DNA of 59,969 nucleotides from Clostridiaceae bacterium. GTDB lineage: Bacteria > Bacillota > Clostridia > DSM-8532. Where the stretch lies: positions 1 through 59,969 of the forward strand of contig JAAXZX010000034.1 of the NCBI GenBank assembly GCA_012719645.1, given 5' to 3'. Below the pieces are notes generated by a model, which was given only the letters and a program-made list of their open reading frames with translations, did no database searches and was not told the origin of the DNA. Position 1 is the stretch's first letter. Each line of letters opens with the position of its first letter. Below are positions 6,386-15,463 of the stretch, in pieces. The position numbers and the translations under genes are program-made.

Positions 6386-9300
6386 ATGAGACTGACTGTA
6401 CAAAAGACAAAGAAAATCATGAGGCTGCGGTCATTCAATGGTTTCATGGGTCTTATGGCGTTTATCGGTCTTCTGGTAGCCAGCATAGTTATGCTGGTTG
6501 AAAAAAGCCCCCATGAAACCATTAATTATTGGATCGTGGTTTCAATCTGCTCCTTAATGTATGTTTCCAGCTTCCTGTTTGAATTTTTCTGCCTGAGGAG
6601 AGTTATAAAAGAACTGGATGATCTTACCCAAAACATAAAAAGCATGGAGGAACAGACCGGCATATCCCTTGAGCAAGTCGATGGGACATACTACATAACA
6701 GCCATATCGGATATACTCAACCAGTCGCTGATGAACCTGGATGAGAAAAACATGAAGCTCGAATCCGAACTCCAGCGAAACCAGCGGCTGTCCGAAAGCA
6801 TTTCCGATTTCTACCACCAGATAAAGACACTCAAGGATACCGGCTTTAAGATCGACTTTTTTGAATATGACTACAACAACCGGATCTTCATATTCATAAC
6901 CGGACTTCTGACCCTGCTTGAAAACGCCGGGGATGTCCTTGAAATAACCACCGATGACCTGTTTGAACGTTTTGCCTTCAGCATTTCGACAGGGGAGTTT
7001 GACCAGCTTGTTGACAGGTGCATCAGCGACAATATCCCCCTGGATTTTGAGTTCAGTGTGTCTCCCGGGAAAGAGGAAATCCGCTGGATGAGGTTCTGGG
7101 GCAGGCTCAGCTCTGACCAGACCCGCATCACCGGCGCCATTACGGACATCACCCGCGAGGTGATGGAGCGCAACCTGGAAAAAGAGAGGGCCGTGCGCGA
7201 TAACATGACCGGTTTCTACAACCGGAACGCCCTTTCTGAGGTGGCAGGCAAGGCGCTGACAGAATGCAGGGAAGGGGAAATGGTCGCCTTCATCTATATC
7301 GGGCTGACAGGATACCAGGAGTTCCAGGAAAGGTTCGGCATGATGGCGGGTAATTCTTATATACGGGCTTCTGCCGAGGTGCTCCGCAAGTTCATGACTC
7401 CCAGCCTTATACCGTTCCGATGGTTGGGTGCGGATTTCCTGGTCCTGGCCACCGGCGTCAAAAGCCCGAAACAGTTCAGAAAAGACGCCATCCAGATTAT
7501 TCAGAAGGTAAAGAAATATGTGGGCGAGGTGGAAGGCATACCTGTGAGCTTTCCTGTTGCCGTGGGTTACGCCATCTCGGGTATAGACGGGGATGTGCCC
7601 GCAGACCTCCTGGAATACGCTTCCTTTGCCGAGCACGAGGTACTGAGGGGAGAACAGGAGAACCCCAACCCGTTCAACCGGGAACGTTATGACGAGGCCA
7701 AACGTGCATCGCTCCGCAGGACCTTCATCAAGGACATCATTGACCGGAATCAGTTAAATATCGTCTTTCAGCCCATTATATCCCTGAAAACCGGTGACCT
7801 GTATGGCTTTGAAGCCCTCTCCAGGCCCACCAACCCAATATACAGGAACATAGAGGAACTTATACAGGACGCGGAAGCCACGGGGCATTACACCATTCTT
7901 GAAAAAAGGATGGTCTATAATGCCCTCGATGCGTATATGATGCGTGACGAACGGTTCCGCGACCACTATCTTTTTATTAACACCGCGCCATTCGCCACCC
8001 TGGAGGAGCAGGACTACAACGATATCCGCAACCGGTATTTCGGGCATATGAATGTTGTCTTCGAAGTTATCGAGAGAAACCGCATGGATCCGGACGAGAT
8101 CAACCTGAGAAAATCCATCGTGGTGAAGGCGGGGGCAAAATTCGCCCTGGATGACTTCGGGTCGGGTTATTCCAACCACCTTGCCCTGCTTGCCCTTGAG
8201 CCCGATATCATCAAGATAGACAAGGAACTCATCCGCGGTATCGGCACTGACCTTCGCAAACAGCACATGCTTGAGGATATCATCAGCTATGCCCGGTACA
8301 GGGGTACGAGGGTATTGGCTGAAGGTGTGGAAACAAAAGAGGAACTGGAGACATTATGCAGGCTGGGCGTCGATTATGCCCAGGGTTACTTTATCGGCAT
8401 ACCCCAAAGCGAGCTCTCCGGGTCCTCGGAGCAGGCCCTGGAAGTCATCCGGTCCATGGGGAAGAGCAATGCCATTCGTATTGATAATATTATCACCATT
8501 GTGAAGGAATCCATGGCCCTGTCGGACGGGGAAATGGCTGAAAATGCCCTTATGACCGCCTTTCTGGTCATGAAAATAGCCCTGAAGCTCAAGGTAAAGG
8601 GAGAAAAACTTGCGGGTCTCATTACCTCCGCCATACTTCACGACATGGGAGCCATGTACGGCGAATATGGCGACTGGAGGAACCTTGGCAGGCAAAAACT
8701 GCCCGGCCACAGCCTGTTTGCATATCTCATCATGAAGGAGTATTTCCCGTACGAACAGTGTCCGGAGGTTGTGCTGTACCACCACCATCCGTGGTCGGAG
8801 CGGAACACTGTCATAGAAAATACCAGCATCCCCGAGGAGGCGAATTTCATATCCCTCGCTGACAGCGTAGCCGGCCTGGTCCTCGATAACCCGGATTGGT
8901 GCGACAATGAGGAAGAATTGCTGGAAAAACTGAGGGAACTGGACCATGATCCCGGCATTATCTCGCTTTTTGCGGAGTTGTGCAGGGCGGGTATTCTCAG
9001 GGAGGTAGCCTCCGGTGACTACATCGAGAACCTGATGAATGTGTCAAAAAGGCTTCAGGCAGGAAAATCCGAGGTAGAAGGCGTTATCAGGACATTTGTT
9101 TACTCTGCCATCTTCCGGCTGCCCAATGCCTACTCCCACGCAAGGGTCATGGAGGTCATAGCGCGTTTCCTGGCAAGGCTGACAAAACAGAACTGGAAAC
9201 TTGTTGAAAGCATCGGCCAGGCATCGCTGATATATAACCTGGGAAGGCTGCCCATGCCCGGCCGCGAACCGGAATCGGCTGAAAACGCCTATGAAGAAAA

Positions 9301-9706
9301 CCTGATTATCCGCGGAAGGCTGAAAACAATAGCCCGGATCATGAAGAAGGCCGAAATGGACGACATCATGAACCTGATGTACGCAGCCAGCGGCGGGGAG
9401 GAATTATCTCCTGAAAACCGTGTGATTATAAGCAAGGATGTGGTTGTAGGCGCCAGGATCCTTAATATATCCGATATCTTCACAAGCCTCCTGGAGGACC
9501 GTCCGAACAGGCCGGCGCTGAACTGCATTGAAGCCGTATATGAACTGGCAAGCCTGGTAAAGCCGGAAAGCGGATACCTTTCCCTGGCCGAAACCATGCA
9601 GGACTATATTGATGACATTGAGGGGCGCGTCCAGACCGCAAAAGCCGAGATTGACAAGCGTTACCGCAGCATCATGGATACCTGCGGTAAGGTACTGGGC
9701 AGATAG
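6386..9706 (+). CDS. membrane PAS-degenerate GGDEF-EAL-HD protein (c-di-GMP phosphodiesterase candidate)
   Basis: A 1106-residue signalling protein. Two membrane helices lie at ~20-38 and ~48-68, then a coiled region and a PAS-like domain (~150-262, ending RITGAITDITRE). The GGDEF domain spans ~270-425, but its signature is GADFL (348-352), so cyclase activity is unlikely. An intact EAL domain follows (~440-690): EAL 476-478, FINTAP, FEVIER, LDDFGSGYS, IKIDKE, LAEGVE and AQGYFIG are all present. An HD domain (~715-860) has HD at 752-753 and HHHPW at 799-803, but no GYP. A further HD-like helical region (~890-1080) lacks metal ligands. The likely role is c-di-GMP hydrolysis by EAL, with GGDEF as a regulatory site. 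SD GGGTGAG (6374-6380). Confidence 0.92.
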   Translation: MRLTVQKTKKIMRLRSFNGFMGLMAFIGLLVASIVMLVEKSPHETINYWIVVSICSLMYVSSFLFEFFCLRRVIKELDDLTQNIKSMEEQTGISLEQVDGTYYITAISDILNQSLMNLDEKNMKLESELQRNQRLSESISDFYHQIKTLKDTGFKIDFFEYDYNNRIFIFITGLLTLLENAGDVLEITTDDLFERFAFSISTGEFDQLVDRCISDNIPLDFEFSVSPGKEEIRWMRFWGRLSSDQTRITGAITDITREVMERNLEKERAVRDNMTGFYNRNALSEVAGKALTECREGEMVAFIYIGLTGYQEFQERFGMMAGNSYIRASAEVLRKFMTPSLIPFRWLGADFLVLATGVKSPKQFRKDAIQIIQKVKKYVGEVEGIPVSFPVAVGYAISGIDGDVPADLLEYASFAEHEVLRGEQENPNPFNRERYDEAKRASLRRTFIKDIIDRNQLNIVFQPIISLKTGDLYGFEALSRPTNPIYRNIEELIQDAEATGHYTILEKRMVYNALDAYMMRDERFRDHYLFINTAPFATLEEQDYNDIRNRYFGHMNVVFEVIERNRMDPDEINLRKSIVVKAGAKFALDDFGSGYSNHLALLALEPDIIKIDKELIRGIGTDLRKQHMLEDIISYARYRGTRVLAEGVETKEELETLCRLGVDYAQGYFIGIPQSELSGSSEQALEVIRSMGKSNAIRIDNIITIVKESMALSDGEMAENALMTAFLVMKIALKLKVKGEKLAGLITSAILHDMGAMYGEYGDWRNLGRQKLPGHSLFAYLIMKEYFPYEQCPEVVLYHHHPWSERNTVIENTSIPEEANFISLADSVAGLVLDNPDWCDNEEELLEKLRELDHDPGIISLFAELCRAGILREVASGDYIENLMNVSKRLQAGKSEVEGVIRTFVYSAIFRLPNAYSHARVMEVIARFLARLTKQNWKLVESIGQASLIYNLGRLPMPGREPESAENAYEENLIIRGRLKTIARIMKKAEMDDIMNLMYAASGGEELSPENRVIISKDVVVGARILNISDIFTSLLEDRPNRPALNCIEAVYELASLVKPESGYLSLAETMQDYIDDIEGRVQTAKAEIDKRYRSIMDTCGKVLGR

Positions 9707-9864
9707 CCTCCTTTTGACGGACTCATATGCCTGTCGCTTCCCGGCGGGTATTTTTTTTTGGAAAAAGGGTAAAATAGGAACATCAATCGGGCACATAATT
9801 ACGGCGAAGCCCGCCGTAAAGCCTCATCCGGCATTGTGTACCGTTCCCGCGGCACTGGCTGTTT

Positions 9865-9893
9865 TTGACTTTTGACAGTCATTATAGTATACT
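9865..9893 (+). promoter_or_regulatory. SigA promoter of carD
   Basis: TTGACT (9865-9870), a 17-base spacer and TATACT (9888-9893), about 125 bases before carD. The rest of the 313-base gap (9707-10019) holds a T9 run after a GC-rich patch near 9740-9760 and a small ACGGCG/CGCCGT dyad near 9801-9817, with no gene. Confidence 0.8.
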
Positions 9894-10019
9894 ATCATCT
9901 GTAAGACCTATTCGTGAATAACATATTATATATATGCATGAGCGCTTTCATACATATGTCTGCTTCTGCTTCCGCGAGCAGCAGTGAAGGATGATGTGTG
10001 AAAAAGGAGCTGTTGATCT

Positions 10020-10505
10020 ATGTTTGCAATAGGGGATAAAATTGTGTACCCTATGCACGGTGCGGGTATCATTGAGTCCATAGAGGAAAAGGAAATCCTC
10101 GGTGAACGCAAACAGTATTATGTCATGAAAATGCCGATCGGTGACATGAAGGTTATGATACCCATCAACAACGCAAGCTATATCGGGATCCGGGGAATTA
10201 TCAACAAAAAAGATGCCGATGCGGTTTTCGATGCTTTGGAAGGCGGACTGTGCGAGCAAAGCGCCAACTGGAACAAGCGTTATCGTGAAAACATGAATAA
10301 GATAAAAAGCGGGAATGTCTTTGAAGTAGCCGAAGTTGTCAAGAGCCTGATTTTGAGGGAAAGGACAAAAGGTCTTTCAACCGGGGAGAGAAAGATGCTC
10401 AACAGTGCCAAGCAGATACTCATCAGCGAGCTGGTCCTGGCCAAGAACATGAGCCCTGTGGATGTGGAAGACCTGATCAACGCCAGAATCTCTTCCTCTA
10501 CCTGA
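10020..10505 (+). CDS. carD: CarD/CdnL-family RNA polymerase-binding regulator
   Basis: A 161-residue protein of the CarD_CdnL_TRCF family. The N-terminal RNA polymerase-interacting Tudor-like domain is clear: MFAIGDKIVYPMHGAGIIES, then the MPIGDMKVMIPI stretch. A helical C-terminal domain (~70-161) in this family contacts DNA at the -10 upstream edge and stabilises the open complex. Length is typical. ATG 10020 follows AAAGGAG. It begins a probable operon with yacL and ispD, a common clostridial grouping. Confidence 0.93.
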   Translation: MFAIGDKIVYPMHGAGIIESIEEKEILGERKQYYVMKMPIGDMKVMIPINNASYIGIRGIINKKDADAVFDALEGGLCEQSANWNKRYRENMNKIKSGNVFEVAEVVKSLILRERTKGLSTGERKMLNSAKQILISELVLAKNMSPVDVEDLINARISSST

Positions 10506-10579
10506 TCCAATATAGTATAATCGCTGCATGGGGCAGCTTTCCCATAGAACTCCGTACAATATCTTTATAAGGAGTTTTA

Positions 10580-11659
10580 ATGTTGGACAAGGTATTAAAA
10601 TACGCGTTTGGGCTGACAGGCGCACTGACGGGCATGACGCTCGTCCGATTCTTTTTCATACAGAACGGCATGACCGAGTACCTTACTTCGGTTTCAGGCA
10701 TAGGGATTATCGTGTTTGCCTCCCTTGCCCTTGGTATTTTTCTTTATATCATCGGCGGCAAGATCATACGCGTCACCACCTCCACTGTGGAGAAGCTGGA
10801 AAGCTCGCTTCAGAACATCACTCTTTACGAGCTTATGATAGGCGCGGGAGGCCTGATCGCCGGCCTGATCATTGCAAATCTTATCTCGATACCCATTGTC
10901 AAAATCGCGGTTATCGGAGTTCCCTTATCCATTATAATCAACGTTTTCCTTGGAATATGCGGCATTTATTTCGCCATGATCAAAAGGCACGACAATGCCT
11001 TACCCGGTGCTTTCGGCAAGGGTGACGGGGCAGACCGTTCAAGGATCAAGATACTCGATACCAGCGCCATAATAGACGGTCGCATCCTTGATATCAGCCG
11101 TACCGGGTTTCTGGAAGGCGAAATCCTGGTGCCCGGGTTTGTCCTGGAGGAACTGCGGCATCTGGCTGATTCCCATGATGATATCGTGCGGGCAAAAGGC
11201 AGGCGCGGCCTGGACGTGCTGAACATCATGAAGGCCGACCTTAAGTTCCCGGTCAGGATTGGAAAGGAAACAAGAGATCCTCATATCGAGGTTGATGAAC
11301 AGCTCCTTAACCGGGCCAGGGAACTCAAGGCCAAGATCATCACCAATGATTTCAACCTTGGCAAGGTCGCGAAGCTCAAGGGTATTCCGGTGCTGAACAT
11401 CAATGACCTGGCCAATGCGATGAAGCCTGTGGCCGTATCGGGCGAAGAGATGACCGTACGTGTGGTCAAGGAAGGCAAGGAAAACGGGCAGGGGATCGGC
11501 TACCTGGACGACGGCACCATGGTTGTGGTTGAAGGCGGCATAAAGTTCAAGAACCAGATGATAGACGTGGTGGTTACCAGCGTCCTCCAGACATCCGCGG
11601 GAAGAATGATCTTCGCACGCTGCAAAACCATGCAATATCCCATAGCCAAAACCAATTGA
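10580..11659 (+). CDS. yacL: membrane-anchored PIN-TRAM domain protein (YacL type)
   Basis: A 359-residue protein. Three to four hydrophobic helices occupy ~1-135. A PIN-type ribonuclease domain follows (~148-280) with the acidic residues expected at the active site: the first Asp in ILDTSAIIDGR, Glu in VLEELRHL, Asp in RRGLDVLN and Asp in IITNDFNL. The C-terminal TRAM domain (~285-350, GIGYLDDGTMVVVEGG) is a putative RNA-binding module. Substrate is unknown for this family. SD AAGGAG precedes ATG 10580. It lies between carD and ispD, as in many Bacillota. Confidence 0.92.
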   Translation: MLDKVLKYAFGLTGALTGMTLVRFFFIQNGMTEYLTSVSGIGIIVFASLALGIFLYIIGGKIIRVTTSTVEKLESSLQNITLYELMIGAGGLIAGLIIANLISIPIVKIAVIGVPLSIIINVFLGICGIYFAMIKRHDNALPGAFGKGDGADRSRIKILDTSAIIDGRILDISRTGFLEGEILVPGFVLEELRHLADSHDDIVRAKGRRGLDVLNIMKADLKFPVRIGKETRDPHIEVDEQLLNRARELKAKIITNDFNLGKVAKLKGIPVLNINDLANAMKPVAVSGEEMTVRVVKEGKENGQGIGYLDDGTMVVVEGGIKFKNQMIDVVVTSVLQTSAGRMIFARCKTMQYPIAKTN

Positions 11660-11666
11660 CGAGAAG

Positions 11667-12407
11667 ATGGATATGAATGTGGACATGGCTTTGAATATGG
11701 ATATGAACAGGAAAGGCGCTGTAAGCGCCATTATTGTTGCCGCCGGCAGGGGCAGCCGGACCGGGCTCGGCTTTAACAAGGTCCTTGCCGACCTGGGTGG
11801 GATTTCCATACTGGAAAGAACCATACGCGCCTTTATCGGCAGCGGGCTGGTCCGGGAGGTCATACTGGTAATCAGCCGGGACGATGAAGAAAAGGTCAGA
11901 GAGATCATCCGGAAGCTGCCCTTTGATATCGTACTGACCTACGGCGGAAGCCAGCGCCAGGAGTCGGTGTACAATGGCCTTATGAAGCTGTCCCCGGACG
12001 CGGATATAGTATTGATCCATGACGCAGCACGGCCTTTCGTAAATGCTGACATCATCGGAAGGTGCATTGAAGGCGTAAGGCTGTACGGGGCTGTCTGCGC
12101 GGGCATGCCGGCAAAGGACACGATAAAGTATACCGACCCGGAAGGATATATTCTCCAAACCCCCGACAGGTCTTATGTCTGGATTGCCCAGACTCCCCAG
12201 GCTTTCAGGAGGGAAATCATAATAAAAGCCCATGAAAATGCCGCGGCAAATGGGATAAAGGCGACCGATGACGCCATGCTTGCCGAAAGGATAGGGATAA
12301 GGGTCAGGATGGTGGAAGGCAGCAGCAGGAATATCAAGATCACCTCAAAAGAGGACCTGTTATGGGCCGAGGCCATACTGGGGGGTTCAGACCGGGGATT
12401 GACCTGA
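11667..12407 (+). CDS. ispD: 2-C-methyl-D-erythritol 4-phosphate cytidylyltransferase
   Basis: Transfers CMP from CTP to MEP in the non-mevalonate isoprenoid pathway. The nucleotidyltransferase signature SAIIVAAGRGSRTG is near residue 20. YGGSQRQESVYNGL, LIHDAARPFV, MPAKDTIK, QTPQAF and KATDDAML follow in the expected order. At 246 residues it is slightly long, because the first ~14 residues (MDMNVDMALNMDMN) are a low-complexity repeat encoded by two copies of ATGGATATGAA. The ATG at 11703 would give a normal start but lacks a good SD, while ATG 11667 has only GAGAAG. It follows yacL by 7 bases. ispF is not adjacent. Confidence 0.94.
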   Translation: MDMNVDMALNMDMNRKGAVSAIIVAAGRGSRTGLGFNKVLADLGGISILERTIRAFIGSGLVREVILVISRDDEEKVREIIRKLPFDIVLTYGGSQRQESVYNGLMKLSPDADIVLIHDAARPFVNADIIGRCIEGVRLYGAVCAGMPAKDTIKYTDPEGYILQTPDRSYVWIAQTPQAFRREIIIKAHENAAANGIKATDDAMLAERIGIRVRMVEGSSRNIKITSKEDLLWAEAILGGSDRGLT

Positions 12408-12527
12408 CATGACACAATAACAGGCATGGCACATATTGGTGACGGTTGGCGCCGTATTGCCAGGAAGCCCTTTATCAGTGCAGGTTTGCAGGGCAGTACG
12501 CTTTGTTTCAGGAACAGGCATAAAAAA

Positions 12528-12557
12528 TTGTTTACTTCACAAAAAATCTGATATAAT
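12528..12557 (+). promoter_or_regulatory. extended -10 promoter of the EF-G paralogue
   Basis: TTGTTT (12528-12533), an 18-base spacer and TATAAT (12552-12557) preceded by TG at 12549-12550. The predicted 5' leader is about 140 bases and contains a 7-bp hairpin (12617-12623 with 12628-12634). Confidence 0.8.
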
Positions 12558-12702
12558 ATAACTTGCTTTAAACTCGGGGCATGGCGACCTTTTTGTTTTC
12601 AGGCAGTCTGGAGCAGGCCCATATATTTATGGGCGCACCTGTTTAGGGCAATAAAATCGTGAGCTGTACATGTCAAGTCAGCAACCATAAGGGGGAATTA
12701 AT

Positions 12703-14784
12703 ATGAAAGACTACAGTGCAGAAAAAGTGCGCAATGTATGTCTGTTAGGCCATGGCGGTGCGGGTAAGACAACGCTGGCCGAGGCGATGCTTTTCATTAC
12801 CGGGGCAACCGACAGGTTCGGCAGCGTTGTCGACGGAAATACTGTTATGGACTTTGATTCCGAGGAGATCAAAAGGAAAATCTCAATTTCCACCTCATTG
12901 GCGCCTGTTGAATGGAAGGGCATGAAAATCAATATTATTGATACTCCCGGATATTTCGACTTTGCCGGGGAGATGATTGAAGGATTGTCTGTTGCCGATG
13001 GCGCAGCCATCCTTGTCGGCGCGAAAGACGGTTTGCAGGTCGGCACCGAAAAGGCATGGGATGCAGTGGAGCAGAAAAAAATACCCAGGATGTTTGTCAT
13101 CAGCAAGCTTGATGAAGAAAACTCAGACTTTTCCAAGGTCTTTAATGAGCTTCAGGATAAATTCGGGAAAAGCATTATTGCAATCCAGATACCCCTTGTT
13201 GAAAACGGAAAGATAACAGGGATAATAGATGTCCCCAGGATGAAGGCAATCACCCTTAACGGGAAGGATATCCAGGAGAAGGATGTTCCCGACAATCTTA
13301 AGGATGAAGCCGAATCCTACCGTGAAGGGATATTCGAGGCAGTGGCCGAAACCAGCGAGGAACTGATGGATAAATACTTCTCCGGCGAGCCCTTTACCGA
13401 AGAAGAGGTGGCCAAAGGAATAAAAATGGGCGTCAAGTCCGGCGATATCGCACCTGTCCTGTGCGCCTCCGCCGTTCAGAAGCTCGGGATCCATCTCTTC
13501 ATGGACACAGTAGCCAATCTTTTCCCGGCCCATTGTGAAAAAGAAACCATAAAGGCCAGGAATGCGGCAAACGGCGAGCCTGTAGAGCTTAAGACCTCTG
13601 ATTCCGAAATACTGGCCGTCAGGGTGTTCAAAACCATCGTTGACCCGTTCGTAGGTAAAATCTCGTTTGTCAAGGTTATTTCCGGTTCGCTCAGCTCGGA
13701 TACCACCGTTTATAATCCCAAGAAGGACAAGATGGAGAAGATCGGCAACCTGTTCATAATGAAGGGGAAGCAGCAGATCAACACGACCAAACTGTCCTGC
13801 GGCGATATCGGGGCAGTGGCGAAGCTTACGGTGACAGCGACCAATGACACACTCTGCACCAAGGATAAGCCGGTTATCCTCGACGAGATCGATTTCCCCG
13901 AGCCCATGCTGGGCATGGCCGTTGTGCCGAAGGCAAAAGGTGATGAGGAGAAGATCAGCACCGGTCTGCAGCGGCTCCTGGAAGAGGATCCGACTTTCAA
14001 GATGGAGCTTAACGCCGAGACAAAGCAGACCCTGATCTACGGTCTGGGAGACCAGCACCTTGACGTTATCACCAGCAAGCTCAAGAACAAGTTCAAGGTT
14101 GATGTTGATCTGATCAACCCGAAGGTGCCCTACAGGGAAACCATCCGCAAGAAGGTCAAGGTTGAGGGCAAGCACAAGAAACAGAGCGGCGGCCATGGAC
14201 AGTTCGGCGTTGTCGTGATAGAGTTTGAGCCTGGTGAAGCCGAGGACCTTACCTTCGAGGAAAAGATATTTGGCGGCGCCGTGCCCAAGCAGTATTTCCC
14301 GGCTATTGAGAAAGGTCTCCGCGAGAGCATGCAGAAGGGCGTGCTGGCAGGCTATCCCGTGGTCAACCTGAAGGCGACCCTTGTGGACGGCAAGTACCAT
14401 GAAGTGGACTCGTCAGAAATGTCCTTCAAGATCGCTGCCAGCCTTGCCTACAAGGAAGGCATGAAGCAGGCCAGCCCGGTGCTCCTTGAACCTATCTGCC
14501 GTGTTGAGGTTCTGGTTCCCGACAGTTACATGGGCGACATCATCGGTGATCTGAACAAGCGCCGCGGCCGCGTTTTGGGCATGAATCCCCATGGCCACGG
14601 AATCCAGCAGGTGGTTGCCGAGGTTCCCATGGCAGAGATGTCCCGTTACGCGACTGACCTGAGGTCCATAACCCAGGGCAGGGGGAGCTATACCATGAAA
14701 TTCGAAAGGTATGAGGAAGCTCCGCCAAATGTTGCAGAGAAGGTTATTGCCGAGTCTGCCAGGGAAGATTCTGATGAAGAATAA
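12703..14784 (+). CDS. elongation factor G-like GTPase (EF-G paralogue)
   Basis: A 693-residue protein with the full EF-G layout: G domain (~1-275), domain II (~290-380), III, IV with a TIRKKVKVEGKHKKQSGGHG segment (~480), and V. It differs from the housekeeping EF-G at 47871. G1 is GHGGAGKTT rather than [10 protein letters not shown]3 is DTPGYFDF, and G4 is SKLD rather than NKxD. It belongs to the separate EF-G-like group whose function is not well defined; it may act in ribosome recycling, in rescue or as a specialised translocase. It has its own promoter and a terminator, so it is monocistronic. Confidence 0.9.
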   Translation: MKDYSAEKVRNVCLLGHGGAGKTTLAEAMLFITGATDRFGSVVDGNTVMDFDSEEIKRKISISTSLAPVEWKGMKINIIDTPGYFDFAGEMIEGLSVADGAAILVGAKDGLQVGTEKAWDAVEQKKIPRMFVISKLDEENSDFSKVFNELQDKFGKSIIAIQIPLVENGKITGIIDVPRMKAITLNGKDIQEKDVPDNLKDEAESYREGIFEAVAETSEELMDKYFSGEPFTEEEVAKGIKMGVKSGDIAPVLCASAVQKLGIHLFMDTVANLFPAHCEKETIKARNAANGEPVELKTSDSEILAVRVFKTIVDPFVGKISFVKVISGSLSSDTTVYNPKKDKMEKIGNLFIMKGKQQINTTKLSCGDIGAVAKLTVTATNDTLCTKDKPVILDEIDFPEPMLGMAVVPKAKGDEEKISTGLQRLLEEDPTFKMELNAETKQTLIYGLGDQHLDVITSKLKNKFKVDVDLINPKVPYRETIRKKVKVEGKHKKQSGGHGQFGVVVIEFEPGEAEDLTFEEKIFGGAVPKQYFPAIEKGLRESMQKGVLAGYPVVNLKATLVDGKYHEVDSSEMSFKIAASLAYKEGMKQASPVLLEPICRVEVLVPDSYMGDIIGDLNKRRGRVLGMNPHGHGIQQVVAEVPMAEMSRYATDLRSITQGRGSYTMKFERYEEAPPNVAEKVIAESAREDSDEE

Positions 14785-14801
14785 TGCAAAAACCGGTAAA
14801 G

Positions 14802-14829
14802 ATACCCCGCCGAACAGGCGGGGTATTTT
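14802..14829 (+). terminator. terminator of the EF-G paralogue
   Basis: A 10-bp stem (14802-14811 with 14817-14826) and 5-base loop; the 3' arm runs into TTTT. Confidence 0.85.
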
Positions 14830-14890
14830 GATGCGCCGGGGGAAAATCCCGCAGTCCAGCCCTGCCCGCCCTTCAGGGCATTTGGCGCAC

Positions 14891-14919
14891 TTGAAAAATC
14901 CGGCTGGGTATTATATAAT
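14891..14919 (+). promoter_or_regulatory. SigA promoter of the ctsR-mcsA-mcsB-clpC operon
   Basis: TTGAAA (14891-14896), a 17-base spacer and TATAAT (14914-14919). The CtsR box begins on the next base. Confidence 0.92.
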
Positions 14920-14936
14920 AGTCAGAGATAGTCAAA
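14920..14936 (+). promoter_or_regulatory. CtsR operator
   Basis: AGTCAGAGATAGTCAAA matches the CtsR heptad consensus RGTCAAANANRGTCAAA at 16 of 17 positions. It covers the predicted transcription start, so CtsR would repress its own operon until heat or protein stress. Confidence 0.9.
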
Positions 14937-14957
14937 TTGTATAGAAGGGGTGATAGT

Positions 14958-15419
14958 GTGGCAAGACTCAGTGATATAATCGAGGGCTTCCTGAAGGCCA
15001 TGATCAACGATATGAACGGCAGCATCGAGATACAGAGGAATGAGCTTGCCAACCGGTTCAACTGCGTTCCTTCCCAGATAAACTATGTCATATCGACACG
15101 TTTTACCAATGAGAAGGGCTACTATGTTGAAAGCAGGCGCGGAGGCGGCGGCTATATAACTATCCGCAGGCTGAACACCGATTCTGCCGGTGATTATATC
15201 ATGCATATCATTACATCGATAGGAGATAAGATCACACAGCACAGCTGTGAGGTATTCATCAATAATTTCGTGGACTATGACGTCATTGACAACAGGGAGG
15301 CTATGCTGATGAAGGCGGCGACATCGGACAAGGCATTGATGGATGTACCGCCGGACAAAAGGGACGATGTCAGGGCCGCGATTCTCAAGAACATGCTCAC
15401 AAGTCTGACGGTGATATAA
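14958..15419 (+). CDS. ctsR: CtsR, class III heat-shock repressor
   Basis: A 153-residue repressor of clp genes from GTG 14958, with SD AAGGGGTG ahead of it. An in-frame TTG upstream (14937) would overlap the operator and add a non-family extension. The N-terminal winged helix starts MARLSDIIEGFLKAMI, and the DNA-contacting wing is GGGGYITIRR, the conserved glycine-rich loop that acts as thermosensor in CtsR. The C-terminal domain (~80-153) mediates dimerisation and McsB contact. Length matches the family. First gene of ctsR-mcsA-mcsB-clpC. Confidence 0.97.
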   Translation: MARLSDIIEGFLKAMINDMNGSIEIQRNELANRFNCVPSQINYVISTRFTNEKGYYVESRRGGGGYITIRRLNTDSAGDYIMHIITSIGDKITQHSCEVFINNFVDYDVIDNREAMLMKAATSDKALMDVPPDKRDDVRAAILKNMLTSLTVI

Positions 15420-15463
15420 AAGCTGTATCACTGGCGCGGCAGGATTAGAAGGGAAGGATGGTT

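Noticed and set aside
13123-14400. 425-codon minus-strand frame opposite the EF-G paralogue
   Set aside because: Antisense shadow; the plus-strand gene is unmistakable.
14937-14957. TTG start giving a seven-residue longer CtsR
   Set aside because: It would overlap the operator/start region and precede the SD; GTG 14958 matches family length.
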